64,000 bases of DNA from contig NZ_LAHO01000002.1 in NCBI RefSeq assembly GCF_000987775.1, positions 186,001 through 250,000 of the forward strand, in the 5' to 3' direction. The notes under the pieces are model-generated. The model did no database searches, was not told the origin of the DNA, and worked only from the letters and a program-made list of their open reading frames with translations. A program made the position numbers and the translations under genes. This stretch comes from Arsukibacterium ikkense (lineage in GTDB: Bacteria > Pseudomonadota > Gammaproteobacteria > Enterobacterales > Alteromonadaceae). Of this stretch, positions 36,749 to 45,761 are shown piece by piece; the first letter of the stretch is position 1, and each line of letters starts with the position of its first letter.

Positions 36749-37064
36749 TTTAGCTCCTGCTAGTGGCTTGAATGAGGATGGCATATAACTTGACCTTATT
36801 TTCACTTACTGCCGGCCAGATGGCAAATGATTATCTTGGCTTACAAAAAAATCATAATAGATGTGATCGACTCATTAACTTCAGCGTAAACTTTGGCATT
36901 AAAGACGTCTGGGCGTCAAATATTACTAGCCAAATCTGGCCAGTTTAACTAAAATAAGCGGCTATTTTTCTGGCGGCAAGCTTGCGGCAGGGTTTCAGAC
37001 CTGGCGCACCCTCGATATTAGCCCCCAGCGTGATGAATTAACCAACCTTGGTGGAACACAAACA
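36749..37064. other. Divergent tkt/metK intergenic region
   Basis: A 316-base gap between divergent genes. It holds a MetJ-like operator and promoter for metK (36893-36921) and about 140 bases of metK leader. The leader has a G/C-rich part (36960-37030) and ends with ACCAACCTTGGT just before the start. I could not fold the leader into a known SAM- or SAH-riboswitch. No small gene is evident. Confidence 0.6.
36893..36921 (+). promoter_or_regulatory. metK promoter with tandem MetJ-like boxes
   Basis: TTGGCA (36893-36898) and TCAAAT (36916-36921) with 17 bases between form a plausible sigma-70 promoter. The spacer contains AGACGTCT (36903-36910), a perfect MetJ consensus box, directly followed by GGGCGTCA (36911-36918), a weaker second box. 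MetJ binds as tandem 8-mers and needs at least two. It represses metK in enteric bacteria when S-adenosylmethionine is high. Confidence 0.7.
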
Positions 37065-38213
37065 ATGGCACAACATATTTTTACTTCTGAGTCGGTCTCT
37101 GAAGGACATCCGGACAAAATCGCCGATCAAATCTCCGATGCAGTATTAGATGCAATTCTGGAACAAGACCCGAAGGCCCGTGTTGCCTGCGAAACCTTTG
37201 TGAAAACCGGCATGGTGCTGGTCGGTGGTGAAATCACCACCTCTGCCTGGGTGGATATTGAAGAGCTGACGCGCAAAACCGTACGTGAAATTGGCTACAC
37301 CCATTCCGATATGGGGTTCGATGCCGACTCTTGTGCGGTACTGAACGCCATTGGTAAGCAGTCACCTGATATTAATCAGGGCGTTGATAAAAAAGACCCG
37401 CGTGAACAAGGCGCTGGCGATCAGGGATTAATGTTTGGCTACGCCAGCAATGAAACTGATGTATTAATGCCAGCACCTATTACTTATGCTCACCGTTTGG
37501 TGCAGCGCCAGGCGCAGGTGCGTAAAGATGGCACCCTGCCCTGGTTACGGCCAGATGCCAAGTCGCAGTTAAGCTTTATTTATGAAGACGGCAAGCCAGT
37601 GGGTATTGACGCAGTAGTGCTGTCTACCCAGCATTGCGATACCATCAGTACCGCCGACTTACGTGAAGCGGTGATGGAAACCATTATTAAGCCGGTGTTA
37701 CCTGCCGAGTGGTTAACCAGCAAAACCAAATACTTTATTAACCCTACCGGCCGCTTTGTGATTGGTGGCCCGATGGGCGACTGTGGTTTAACCGGTCGTA
37801 AAATTATCGTCGATACCTACGGCGGCATGGCCCGCCACGGCGGCGGCGCGTTCTCGGGCAAAGACCCGTCGAAAGTAGACCGTTCAGCCGCCTACGCCGC
37901 GCGCTATGTGGCAAAAAATATCGTGGCTGCTGGCCTGGCTGATCGCTGCGAGCTGCAGGTGTCTTATGCCATTGGTGTGGCCGAGCCTACCTCTATCAGC
38001 CTGGAAACCTTCGGTACCAGCAAACTGACAGAAGATGAGCTGATTAAACTGGTACGTGAGCACTTTGACCTGCGCCCATACGGCCTGATTGAGATGCTGA
38101 ACCTGGAGCGACCAATTTATGGCGCTACTGCCGCTTACGGCCACTTTGGCCGCAGCGAGTTCCCATGGGAGCAAACCGACAAGGCTGAATTACTGCGCCA
38201 GTACGCCAAGTAG
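37065..38213 (+). CDS. metK: S-adenosylmethionine synthetase
   Basis: 382 residues, full length. The N-terminal [13 protein letters not shown], the signature [12 protein letters not shown] (about 118-129) and the phosphate loop [19 protein letters not shown] (about 262-280) are complete. It makes S-adenosylmethionine from methionine and ATP. GGTGG about 10 bases before the ATG is the probable ribosome-binding site. A terminator follows. MetJ-type repression is suggested by the upstream boxes. Confidence 0.98.
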   Translation: MAQHIFTSESVSEGHPDKIADQISDAVLDAILEQDPKARVACETFVKTGMVLVGGEITTSAWVDIEELTRKTVREIGYTHSDMGFDADSCAVLNAIGKQSPDINQGVDKKDPREQGAGDQGLMFGYASNETDVLMPAPITYAHRLVQRQAQVRKDGTLPWLRPDAKSQLSFIYEDGKPVGIDAVVLSTQHCDTISTADLREAVMETIIKPVLPAEWLTSKTKYFINPTGRFVIGGPMGDCGLTGRKIIVDTYGGMARHGGGAFSGKDPSKVDRSAAYAARYVAKNIVAAGLADRCELQVSYAIGVAEPTSISLETFGTSKLTEDELIKLVREHFDLRPYGLIEMLNLERPIYGATAAYGHFGRSEFPWEQTDKAELLRQYAK

Positions 38214-38233
38214 TTGTTGAAAGACAACGCAAG

Positions 38234-38258
38234 AAAGGAGAGCTTCGGCTCTCCTTTT
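38234..38258 (+). terminator. Rho-independent terminator after metK
   Basis: AAAGGAGAGC, a TTCG tetraloop and GCTCTCCTTTT form a stable stem with a short U-run, 21 bases after the metK stop. Confidence 0.9.
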
Positions 38259-38405
38259 CCGCTTTTATTGGCAGTTGGGCTTATTTTCCGCTTACCTGCC
38301 CCACTGTTTTGTGTATGATAAAGGCGTTTTACCTTCCAGGGTTCAGCTGCCGGCTAGGGTGGCTAACAAAATAAAAAGATAAGAAAGACAAAAAGGTCAA
38401 AAACT

Positions 38406-39989
38406 ATGTCTGAACAAATTACCGCCGTTGAAAAAAACGGCTGGATGAACCGTGCGCTCAACACGATAGAAGTAGTAGGCAACAAATTACCCGACCCTGC
38501 CGTGTTATTTGCACTGCTGATGGTTATTGTCTGGGTTGTCTCCTGGTTACTGTCTGGCGTCACCTTTACTGAACTCGACCCCCGCTCAGGTCAACAGATC
38601 CAAATTGTTAATTTACTCTCTGGCGACGCCCTGACTAACTTTAGCTCTAACATTGTCAATACCTTTGTTACTTTCCCGCCGCTGGGCGTAGTGTTAGTGG
38701 CTATGTTAGGTTTAGGCGTTGCCGAGTATACCGGCTTTATTAACGCCGGCTTACGCTCTATCTTGACGGTTACCCCCAAAATGCTATTAACCCCGGTGTT
38801 AATTGCGGTAGGTGTGCTGAGCCACGTCGCGGTAGATGCTGGCTATGTATTGGTGGTACCGCTTGGCGCCGTCATTTTTTATGCAGCTGGCCGTCATCCG
38901 CTGGCTGGTATTGCCGCCGCTTTTGCCGGTGTGTCCGGTGGTTTTTCTGCTACCTTTTTCCTGCCCTCGAGCTTAGACCCTTTGCTGGCCGGTTTAACCC
39001 AAACCTCGGCGCAAATTTTAGACCCTACGGTGATGGTTAACCCACTGAATAACTATATTTTCACCACCGCCTCAACCTTCCTGATCGTGGCGATTGGCTG
39101 GGTGCTAACCGACAAAGTAATAGAGCCTCGCTTGAAAGGCACTAAAGTAGACGGTGACACCTCACAAATGGTGACCATGGATGCGTTGAAACCTAATGAA
39201 TTACGCGGTTTAAAAGCGGCTGCTTTTTCCATGTTTGCGGTAATGGCATTACTGGTATTGACTATTGTTGTGCCAGACACCACCCCCTGGGCCGCCAAGC
39301 CTGAAGACGTGTTGCCGGGTGTTAATCCGCTGCTAACCGCCGCCGCACCTTTGATGAAATCTATTGTGACCATTATTTTTGTGTTCTTTCTGGTGCCTGG
39401 TATTGTCTATGGGTATGTTTCAGGCTCAGTAAAAAATCATCGTGACGTGGTTGCCGGGATGAGCCATGCCATGAGCGGCATGGGCTACTACATTGTTATG
39501 GCATTTTTCTGCGCATTATTTTTATATGCTTTCAGCCAGTCAAACTTAGGGGTATTACTGGCATTAAAAGGCGCCAATGCCCTCAAAGCAATGGGTTTAC
39601 CCCTGGGTATGACGCTGGTTGGCATCGTGTTCCTGTCTGGCTTTGTTAACCTGGTGGTAGGATCTGCCTCTGCTAAGTGGGCATTGATTGGCGCTATTAT
39701 GGTGCCGATGCTGATGGAACTGGGTATCTCGCCAGATCTAACCCAAGCCGCTTACCGGGTGGGTGATTCATCAACCAATATCATTACGCCATTACTGCCT
39801 TACTTCCCATTAATTGTGGTGTTCTGCCAAAAATATGTGAAAGGCAGCGGTATAGGTACGCTAGTTGCGTTAATGCTGCCGTACTCGGTGGTAATGCTGG
39901 TGCTGTGGACCGCCTTCCTGCTTGGCTTCTGGGCACTGGATATCCCACTGGGTCTGGGTTCTAGTTATGAATATATCCCTGCCCGTTAA
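38406..39989 (+). CDS. AbgT family transporter
   Basis: 527 residues with about eleven to thirteen hydrophobic segments. GWMNRALNTIEVVGNKLPDP, SHVAVDAGYVLVVPLGAVIF and GDSSTNIITPLLPYFPLIVVF (each in parts) match the AbgT (aminobenzoyl-glutamate) family, inner-membrane carriers for p-aminobenzoyl-glutamate import or for antimetabolite export. There is no abgAB peptidase pair beside it, so the substrate is open. It stands alone between two terminators. Confidence 0.92.
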   Translation: MSEQITAVEKNGWMNRALNTIEVVGNKLPDPAVLFALLMVIVWVVSWLLSGVTFTELDPRSGQQIQIVNLLSGDALTNFSSNIVNTFVTFPPLGVVLVAMLGLGVAEYTGFINAGLRSILTVTPKMLLTPVLIAVGVLSHVAVDAGYVLVVPLGAVIFYAAGRHPLAGIAAAFAGVSGGFSATFFLPSSLDPLLAGLTQTSAQILDPTVMVNPLNNYIFTTASTFLIVAIGWVLTDKVIEPRLKGTKVDGDTSQMVTMDALKPNELRGLKAAAFSMFAVMALLVLTIVVPDTTPWAAKPEDVLPGVNPLLTAAAPLMKSIVTIIFVFFLVPGIVYGYVSGSVKNHRDVVAGMSHAMSGMGYYIVMAFFCALFLYAFSQSNLGVLLALKGANALKAMGLPLGMTLVGIVFLSGFVNLVVGSASAKWALIGAIMVPMLMELGISPDLTQAAYRVGDSSTNIITPLLPYFPLIVVFCQKYVKGSGIGTLVALMLPYSVVMLVLWTAFLLGFWALDIPLGLGSSYEYIPAR

Positions 39990-40013
39990 GTTATAGCCTG
40001 TAAACCTTGTCGA

Positions 40014-40042
40014 AAGCCGCTGCCATTGCAGCGGTTTTTTAT
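40014..40042 (+). terminator. Terminator between the AbgT transporter and rsmE
   Basis: CCGCTG, CCATTG, CAGCGG with flanking A and T6 form a short G/C-rich hairpin plus U-tract, 24 bases after the transporter stop. Confidence 0.85.
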
Positions 40043-40099
40043 TTTCAAGCGCCTGACACAACTGCTACCATTAACGCCATTTATCCTGGAGCCATTATT

Positions 40100-40828
40100 A
40101 TGCGCACCCCCCGTATTTTTACACCGCAAGCCCTGACAACAGGCCAGGTTATCCAGCTGGATGACGAAGCCGCAAACCATGTTGGCCGGGTACTGCGGAT
40201 GCAACCAGAGCAAGCGCTGCAGCTGTTTAATGGCGATGGTAATAACTATGCAGCCACAATAACCGACGTTAGCAAAAAGCAGGTTACGGTAACCATCCGC
40301 CAGGCTGAACCAAATCCGGTGGAATCGTCGCTGCGTATTCATTTAGGCCAGGCGATATCACGCGGTGATCGGATGGATTTTGCCATCCAGAAAGCCGTTG
40401 AGCTGGGCGTAACTGAAATTAGCCCCCTGTTTACTGAGCGCTGCGGCGTAAAGCTGGACGGTGAACGGCTGGCGAAACGTACCGAGCAATGGCAAAAAAT
40501 TGCCATAAGTGCCTGTGAGCAAAGTGGCCGTAGTGTAGTGCCAGTGGTGCATCCGGCCATGCCATTAGAGCGTTGGCTGAACCAGCAAACAAATTGCTTA
40601 CAGCTGACCTTGGATCCGCGGGCCAGCGCCACCATTAAAACCTTAGTGCCCAGTCAGCAAATCCGGCTGGTTATTGGCCCGGAAGGGGGTTTTAGTGATG
40701 CTGAGATCAGTGCTACCGATCAGGCTGGCTTTATCGGTATACAGCTTGGGCCAAGAGTGTTACGTACCGAAACCGCCGCACTGACTGCTATCAGTGCCTT
40801 ACAACTGCAATTTGGCGATCTCGCCTGA
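40100..40828 (+). CDS. rsmE: 16S rRNA (uracil-1498-N3)-methyltransferase
   Basis: About 242 residues. A PUA-like N-terminal part (HVGRVLRMQPEQALQLFNGDG) is followed by the SPOUT knot: VIGPEGGFSDAEI (about 190-202) and LGPRVLRTETAALTAI (about 214-229). The frame opens at 40007 inside the terminator hairpin, but ATG 40100 starts MRTPRIF with GGAG upstream. It heads the usual rsmE-gshB-yqgE-ruvX series. Confidence 0.96.
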   Translation: MRTPRIFTPQALTTGQVIQLDDEAANHVGRVLRMQPEQALQLFNGDGNNYAATITDVSKKQVTVTIRQAEPNPVESSLRIHLGQAISRGDRMDFAIQKAVELGVTEISPLFTERCGVKLDGERLAKRTEQWQKIAISACEQSGRSVVPVVHPAMPLERWLNQQTNCLQLTLDPRASATIKTLVPSQQIRLVIGPEGGFSDAEISATDQAGFIGIQLGPRVLRTETAALTAISALQLQFGDLA

Positions 40829-40835
40829 GGGTATT

Positions 40836-41792
40836 ATGACTGTAATTAAACTCGGGGTAGTGATGGACCCCATCAGCCAGATTAATATTAAAAAAGATTC
40901 CAGCTTCGCCATGCTGCTGGAAGCCCAGCATCGCGGTTATGAAATACACTATATGGAAATGGCTGACTTATACCTGCTGGAAGGCGAGGCTCGCGCCATG
41001 ACAAAAACGCTGACCCTGCGTGAGGACACCCATAGCTGGTATCAGTTTAATCGCGAGCAGGACATGGCCCTGGCTGAGCTGGACGTGATTTTAATGCGCA
41101 AAGACCCGCCGTTCGATACTGAATACATTTACGCCACTTATATACTGGAGCGCGCCGAGCAAGCCGGCAGTTTAATTGTTAACAAACCACAAAGCCTGCG
41201 CGATGCCAACGAAAAACTGTATACCACCTGGTTTAGCCAGTTTACGCCGAAAACCCTGGTTAGCCGGGATGCTAAGCGCTTAAAAGCCTTTTATCAGGCC
41301 GAGCAGGACGTGATTTTAAAACCACTGGACGGCATGGGTGGTGCATCCATTTTCCGGCTGAAGCCGGGTGATGCCAATGTCAGCGTGATTATTGAAACAC
41401 TTACCGAACATGGTACCCGCTATGCCATGGCTCAGCGTTTTATTGAACAAATCAGCGACGGCGATAAGCGAATATTAGTGGTAGATGGCGAACCCGTGCC
41501 CTACTGTCTGGCGCGGATACCGGCCAGTGGTGAAACCCGCGGCAACCTGGCAGCCGGTGGCCGCGGTGAAGCGCGGCCGTTATCCGAATCAGACTGGGCT
41601 ATCGCCCGCGCGCTTGGCCCGACATTAAAAGAAAAAGGGCTGATTTTTGTTGGCTTAGACGTAATTGGTGATAAGCTTACTGAGATCAATGTTACCAGTC
41701 CCACCTGTATTCGTGAAATCGAGGCGGCCTATCCGGTAAGTATTACCGGTATGTTATTCGATGCCATTGAGCAACGCCTGGCCGTTCCCTGA
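40836..41792 (+). CDS. gshB: Glutathione synthetase
   Basis: About 318 residues. LGVVMDPISQINIKKDSSFAML (in parts) at the start, NPQSLRD-like NKPQSLRDANEKLY, the ATP-binding KPLDGMGGASIF (about 160-171) and EINVTSPTCIREIE at the C-terminus are characteristic. It joins gamma-glutamylcysteine to glycine. ATG 40836 has GAGGG five to six bases upstream and is preferred to the earlier in-frame start (40794) inside rsmE. The gap to rsmE is seven bases. Confidence 0.97.
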   Translation: MTVIKLGVVMDPISQINIKKDSSFAMLLEAQHRGYEIHYMEMADLYLLEGEARAMTKTLTLREDTHSWYQFNREQDMALAELDVILMRKDPPFDTEYIYATYILERAEQAGSLIVNKPQSLRDANEKLYTTWFSQFTPKTLVSRDAKRLKAFYQAEQDVILKPLDGMGGASIFRLKPGDANVSVIIETLTEHGTRYAMAQRFIEQISDGDKRILVVDGEPVPYCLARIPASGETRGNLAAGGRGEARPLSESDWAIARALGPTLKEKGLIFVGLDVIGDKLTEINVTSPTCIREIEAAYPVSITGMLFDAIEQRLAVP

Positions 41793-41862
41793 GTGCTGTA
41801 ACCACATTACTGTCATGACAATACAGTAACCACCATGCTTTAACTGCAATAGTGAGGTTGTT

Positions 41863-42420
41863 ATGCAAGATTTCCAGGATCACTTTTTAATTGCTATGCC
41901 TGCGCTGGACGACCCGATGTTTAAGCGCAGCGTAACCTATATCTGCGAACACAGCGCTGAAGGCGCTATGGGTATTGTGATTAACCATCCGCTGAACGTT
42001 ACAGTCGCAGATTTACTAAAACAACTGCAAATTGAATTTGACGGTAAGAGCCAGGTTGCCCGCAGCGCAGTTTGCGCCGGCGGCCCGGTACAAAGCGATC
42101 GGGGCTTTGTACTGCATAGCCCCAAAGGTGGCTACAGTAGCACCTTAGAGCTGAATAATGGCCTGATGGTAACCACCTCTAAAGATATACTAATGGACTT
42201 AACCACCCCGGCGGCGCCTGAAAAATTTTTACTGGCGCTGGGCTATGCGGGTTGGACTGCCGGCCAGTTAGAGCAAGAAATTGCTGACAACAGTTGGCTG
42301 GTGATCCCGGCTGACAACAGTATAATTTTTGATCTTATCCATGCAGAAAAGTGGCAAACCGCTACCGGTAAAATGGGCATTAAGCCCTGGCAACTGACCA
42401 CCGAGGCGGGCCACGCATAA
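41863..42420 (+). CDS. yqgE: YqgE/AlgH family protein
   Basis: 185 residues, DUF179 fold. [33 protein letters not shown] and the C-terminal [14 protein letters not shown] are hallmarks. The molecular function is unsettled; AlgH was named from alginate regulation in Pseudomonas. It sits between gshB and ruvX as in most gammaproteobacteria and overlaps the ruvX start by one base (TAATG). Confidence 0.95.
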   Translation: MQDFQDHFLIAMPALDDPMFKRSVTYICEHSAEGAMGIVINHPLNVTVADLLKQLQIEFDGKSQVARSAVCAGGPVQSDRGFVLHSPKGGYSSTLELNNGLMVTTSKDILMDLTTPAAPEKFLLALGYAGWTAGQLEQEIADNSWLVIPADNSIIFDLIHAEKWQTATGKMGIKPWQLTTEAGHA

Positions 42421-42842
42421 TGAGTAGCAGCAGAACCGTACTGAGCTTTGATTACGGTACCAAAAGTATTGGCGTGGCGGTAGGCAATGAGCTTACCGGC
42501 AGCGCCACTTTATTACCGGCATTAAAAGCCCAGGACGGCACGCCCAACTGGGATCAGATAACCAAACTGATAAGCGACTGGCAGCCACAAGTGCTGCTGG
42601 TAGGCTTACCGCTGAACATGGACGGCAGCGAGCAAGACTTTACCGTCCGCACCCGCAAATTCGCTAACCGGCTGCATGGCCGTTATGGTTTGCCGGTAGC
42701 GCTGCACGATGAGCGTTTATCCACTGCCGATGCGCGCAGCCGCTTATTTGCCGAAGGCGGCTATCGTAAATTAACCAAAGATAAAGTAGACAGCCTGTCG
42801 GCCCAGATTATTTTTGAAGGTTGGTATGAGCAACAGTCCTGA
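42420..42842 (+). CDS. ruvX: RuvX/YqgF putative Holliday junction resolvase
   Basis: 140 residues, RNase H-like fold. [14 protein letters not shown] carries the first catalytic aspartate (Asp10), [11 protein letters not shown] follows the second strand, and [13 protein letters not shown] plus [12 protein letters not shown] give the remaining acidic residues. The family acts in 16S rRNA end processing and has been proposed as a junction resolvase. Its start overlaps yqgE and its end overlaps the DUF1653 gene by 17 bases. Confidence 0.95.
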   Translation: MSSSRTVLSFDYGTKSIGVAVGNELTGSATLLPALKAQDGTPNWDQITKLISDWQPQVLLVGLPLNMDGSEQDFTVRTRKFANRLHGRYGLPVALHDERLSTADARSRLFAEGGYRKLTKDKVDSLSAQIIFEGWYEQQS

Positions 42843-43128
42843 ACGCGCTAATAGTCCTGAACCCGCTAACAGTCCTGCACCGGCCGTCGCCATTGGGTAC
42901 TATCAGCACTACAAAGGCGCCTATTATCAGGTATTACACTTAGCCCGCCATAGCGAAACTGAAGAGTGGCTGGTGATATACCGCGCCCTGTATGGCGACT
43001 GCGGCCTGTGGGCCCGCCCGGCCAGTATGTTTGCTGAAACCGTGGAAATTGCCGGCGAAACGCTGCTGAGGTTTCAGTTTATCAGCCAAACCCAACCAGA
43101 TACCTTTACGAAAAATCTGCCAGATTAA
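42826..43128 (+). CDS. DUF1653 domain protein
   Basis: 100 residues. After a repetitive N-terminal tail ([18 protein letters not shown]) comes the compact DUF1653 domain: [41 protein letters not shown] (in parts) and a final RFQFI. The domain is usually a stand-alone protein of about 70 residues; the role is unknown. ATG 42826 has AAGG six bases upstream. The 3' end overlaps the converging hypothetical gene by 23 bases. Confidence 0.88.
   Translation: MSNSPERANSPEPANSPAPAVAIGYYQHYKGAYYQVLHLARHSETEEWLVIYRALYGDCGLWARPASMFAETVEIAGETLLRFQFISQTQPDTFTKNLPD
42832..42885 (+). repeat. Three imperfect 18-bp tandem repeats in the DUF1653 gene
   Basis: Units at 42832, 42850 and 42868 share the core AGTCCTGAAC-CGCT and encode NSPExA-type hexapeptides. 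Copy-number change would keep the frame. Confidence 0.8.
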
Positions 43129-43660
43129 CCTCTTGCGCCAGCAGTAACGTAATGTCTTGCTGCGATAACCAGCTGCGTAATTGGACAGCACCGGCCTTGA
43201 GCTGATCGTGCTGGTTAATTAATTGCCATAGTTGCTGCAAAAAACTGTCAAAGCCAGCCGCAGCATCGTAGTGCAACGCCCCACTCTGGCTAATGACACT
43301 CAGCAAATGTCTAATCAGTTCAGAGCTCTGCTGCAGCTTCTGCTGATAAGGTACTAGTGTCTGCTGCAAGCAGTGTTGCAATGGATACAGTATCTCTACC
43401 GCTTCACGTAGTTGCTGTTTACGTAACTGGCCGCGATGCTCGTTGCGATGCACCGGCGCGGTAAGTTTGCTGCGCAAACCTGCCAGTTCAGCACTGGCCA
43501 CTAAACTATAGCTGCTCAGTAGTTGTTCCGACGCGGTAAGCCAGTCTTGCAATGTCGCCAGCGCCTGCGGCTGTTTGCGTTCAAACCTGGTTACCATTGG
43601 CGGAAACTGTAACAGTAAGTCAGTTAATTCATTTACCAAATGTACCGTCGACTTTTGCAT
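43106..43660 (-). CDS. Hypothetical helical protein of the DUF2589 cassette
   Basis: 184 residues, almost wholly helical by composition (many Leu, Gln, Glu; heptad-like LRKQQLREAVEILYPLQHCL and YQQKLQQSSELIRHLL in parts), with no signal peptide or membrane segment. I do not recognise a family. It follows the 234-residue gene by five bases and so belongs to the same transcript as the DUF2589 gene. The end overlaps the DUF1653 gene tail to tail. Confidence 0.75.
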   Translation of the reverse strand: MQKSTVHLVNELTDLLLQFPPMVTRFERKQPQALATLQDWLTASEQLLSSYSLVASAELAGLRSKLTAPVHRNEHRGQLRKQQLREAVEILYPLQHCLQQTLVPYQQKLQQSSELIRHLLSVISQSGALHYDAAAGFDSFLQQLWQLINQHDQLKAGAVQLRSWLSQQDITLLLAQEVNLADFS

Positions 43661-43665
43661 GGCGG

Positions 43666-44370
43666 TTATTCCGGCAATAAACGACGGCTGATTTCACCAT
43701 TACTGCTTTCCATCTGCTGCCACTCCATACCCTCTTCCGAGATCTTCAGCTTTATATAAATAATGTTCTGTGGATTTTCCTCGCGAAGTTTATGTGACTC
43801 GGCAATCACATTTAAGTTATCAATCACTTTGCGCTGGTTTAATACTTTAATTTCCTGTTTAGCAACCGCCATTACTCTGGACGTGATTTGCTCAACATTC
43901 AACTTGGGTATGCTTTCACGGCTTACCAACTGATATTCCTCTGCCAGTTGCACCAGTTGGCGCGCTGCTACCTGGCTATACTCCTCTACCGGGGCTAGAT
44001 CCTGCTTAATGCGCAGTGACTGCTCCAGGCTATGCGTTTGCTCAACCAATAGCGCCCGCAACGCCTTAGACGCTTTAGACGGCAAACTGGTACGACCGAG
44101 ACTGTTAGTCAGCTCTTTATACATTAGGCTATTAAATTTTGTATTATCAATTGGTTGATACTCAGTTTCGGTTTTCTCCGTCAACACATCCAATGCCACC
44201 GGAATGGTCAGCTCAACATCACCTACCCGCATATGCGGTACAGCGAAATGCTTGAGTAAATCGTGTTTGGCATATTCTTCGGCCACTTTTACAGTTTGTA
44301 TATCCGCCATCACTCTGGCGTTGGTAATGCTGCTAATAATACTGCCCAGGTATTCGTTTAAATTCGGCAT
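43666..44370 (-). CDS. Hypothetical protein of the DUF2589 cassette
   Basis: 234 residues, soluble. The first 70 residues (MPNLNEYLGSIISSITNARVM, then VPHMRVGDVELTIPVALDVL in parts) describe a helix followed by a short beta region in which RVGDVELTIPVAL resembles the IRIEEITIDF-type strand of the DUF2589 neighbour. The rest is helical and charged, ending in a beta strand pair (NIIYIKLKISEEGMEW). Both this protein and its neighbour begin MPNL. AGGGA lies eight bases before the ATG. Family not recognised. Confidence 0.75.
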   Translation of the reverse strand: MPNLNEYLGSIISSITNARVMADIQTVKVAEEYAKHDLLKHFAVPHMRVGDVELTIPVALDVLTEKTETEYQPIDNTKFNSLMYKELTNSLGRTSLPSKASKALRALLVEQTHSLEQSLRIKQDLAPVEEYSQVAARQLVQLAEEYQLVSRESIPKLNVEQITSRVMAVAKQEIKVLNQRKVIDNLNVIAESHKLREENPQNIIYIKLKISEEGMEWQQMESSNGEISRRLLPE

Positions 44371-44433
44371 ACTGGTATCCCTGTTAAAAAGACCGGCAGC
44401 AGCGCCACCGGCCCAATGGCACGATAACGCTTA

Positions 44434-45042
44434 TCACGCACTGACAATACTGTCTTCCAGCATTGTCAGGATCCGATCCAGCCCTGCCGGTATCTCGTCA
44501 TTTAACGCCGTTACCCTGACCCCGAGGTTATACGTTTTTTCGACACTAACGCCGCGTGTCGACGAGCGCTTATATGACGCTGAGGCTTTAAAATTGACAA
44601 TTTTATAATTAATACCCAGCTCTGCGCTGGCAGCAAATTCGCTGGAGACGTTCGACGTTTCGGTTGAGGTTAGCTTGGCGTTAAAATCGATAGTAATTTC
44701 TTCAATCCGCAATGCTGGTATCGTCAGCATGGTTAAAAATGGCACCTTTATCGATACTTCTGTCGAGATAAAATTACTGCTGACATCCGTACCCGGTGGC
44801 AAACCCTCATCGGTTAATTGCTGTGCCGTCTTGCCAACATGCGGGTTGGGTGTTGACTTGGTAAAGTCAAAATCAACATAGCGTAAGGCTTTGCCACTGC
44901 CGCTATCTTCAAACCCTACCGCCTGGATAAAACTAACCTGCGACATAGACGCCGCATGTTGTGCCTGCACGGCCGCCTGCAACGGGCCGCCAATGTAGAC
45001 GCTGAAATCTAAACTATTGAGTTCCTGCACCAAATTTGGCAT
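44434..45042 (-). CDS. DUF2589 domain protein
   Basis: About 202 residues. The strand VPFLTMLTIPALRIEEITIDFNAKL (in parts, about 102-126) and the C-terminal KTYNLGVRVTALNDEIPAGLDRIL region (about 170-193) are what I associate with DUF2589, a family of unknown function seen in small soluble operons. No signal peptide or membrane segment is present. GTG 45051 extends the frame, but ATG 45042 has GGGAG eight to nine bases upstream. It is the first gene of a three-gene minus-strand cassette and is divergent from the YIP1/MacAB series. Confidence 0.8.
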   Translation of the reverse strand: MPNLVQELNSLDFSVYIGGPLQAAVQAQHAASMSQVSFIQAVGFEDSGSGKALRYVDFDFTKSTPNPHVGKTAQQLTDEGLPPGTDVSSNFISTEVSIKVPFLTMLTIPALRIEEITIDFNAKLTSTETSNVSSEFAASAELGINYKIVNFKASASYKRSSTRGVSVEKTYNLGVRVTALNDEIPAGLDRILTMLEDSIVSA

Positions 45043-45484
45043 AACTCTCACTCCCTGCTAGCTGTACCTACTCTGTTAAGGCTTTTCGGTTGCCGCCAAC
45101 TACTCACTCGCCGGCTGTTCACTACAGCTACTACAGACGGTACATCAGCACCAGTCCGGCAGTATATTAAGCCTAGTGGCTAGTGCTGAAATAACAAGCA
45201 AAAACACAAAGGGCCTGATGACATTTTGCTGATAATGCACTGACAAAATCTGCAGGTATTGCACCGCCCGCCGCCTGCTGAGCAATTTACCTGTCGTATG
45301 TCATGCCGCCCCCTGTCTGCGGCGTTTGCCTTTAGCCATAAATTTGCCGGAAATCACCGCAATTAACCGCTTATCATATTTTTACCCCAGTAATCGCATT
45401 TTTACCTTAGCATTCATCTTGTTCAATAAACCTTTGCAAAAAGTCGTTACATTTAACTTTTCGGTAAATTAGCAGGAGCATGTT
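45043..45484. other. Intergenic region between the DUF2589 cassette and the MacAB series
   Basis: A 442-base gap between divergent transcripts, A/T-rich near both ends. Apart from the 13-bp direct repeat at 45374-45406, I see no small gene, RNA or terminator. It should carry promoters for both sides; none is convincing by eye. Confidence 0.6.
45374..45406 (+). promoter_or_regulatory. Direct repeat with 20-bp period, possible LytTR operator
   Basis: TCATATTTTTACC (45374-45386) recurs as TCGCATTTTTACC (45394-45406), with 11 of 13 bases identical and a 20-base period, close to two helical turns. LytTR regulators bind pairs of direct repeats with about this spacing. A LytTR gene ends the plus-strand series that begins 78 bases downstream. 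Confidence 0.45.
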
Positions 45485-45748
45485 ATGTTTGAACCGTCAG
45501 AGTGGTTACATTTATTTGAGCAAAGCAGTGTCGGGTTTTTCCTTTGGTTTATCCCGCTATTTTTTGTCATTTATTTTATTCCTACCCTGGTTGCGTTGTT
45601 TTTTAACCGCCAGCATCTGGGGAAAATTGCCATAGCCAATATTCCGGCCGGCCTGTCGATGATTGCCTGGTTTGCACTGATAGGCTTAGCATTCAGTGGC
45701 AGACTGCTTACTAAAAAAGAAAAATTAAACAACATCGTTGTGAAGTGA
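45485..45748 (+). CDS. Superinfection-immunity-like small membrane protein
   Basis: 87 residues with two hydrophobic helices (about 17-41 and 51-70). FFVIYFIPTLVALFFNRQHLGKIAIANIPAGL (in parts) matches the small Imm_superinfect-type membrane family, named after a phage immunity protein but widespread on chromosomes. AGGAG precedes the ATG by six bases. The YIP1-like gene starts 13 bases after its stop. No phage genes surround it. Confidence 0.75.
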   Translation: MFEPSEWLHLFEQSSVGFFLWFIPLFFVIYFIPTLVALFFNRQHLGKIAIANIPAGLSMIAWFALIGLAFSGRLLTKKEKLNNIVVK

Positions 45749-45761
45749 CTGGAGAATACTT

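Noticed and set aside
36922..37064. SAM or SAH riboswitch in the metK leader
   Set aside because: The leader is G/C-rich with some pairing, but I could not place the conserved core of any class. The MetJ boxes explain control more simply.
45485..45748. Prophage remnant signalled by the superinfection-immunity-like gene
   Set aside because: No integrase, capsid, lysis or attachment-site repeat is near, and the gene is in series with chromosomal exporter genes.
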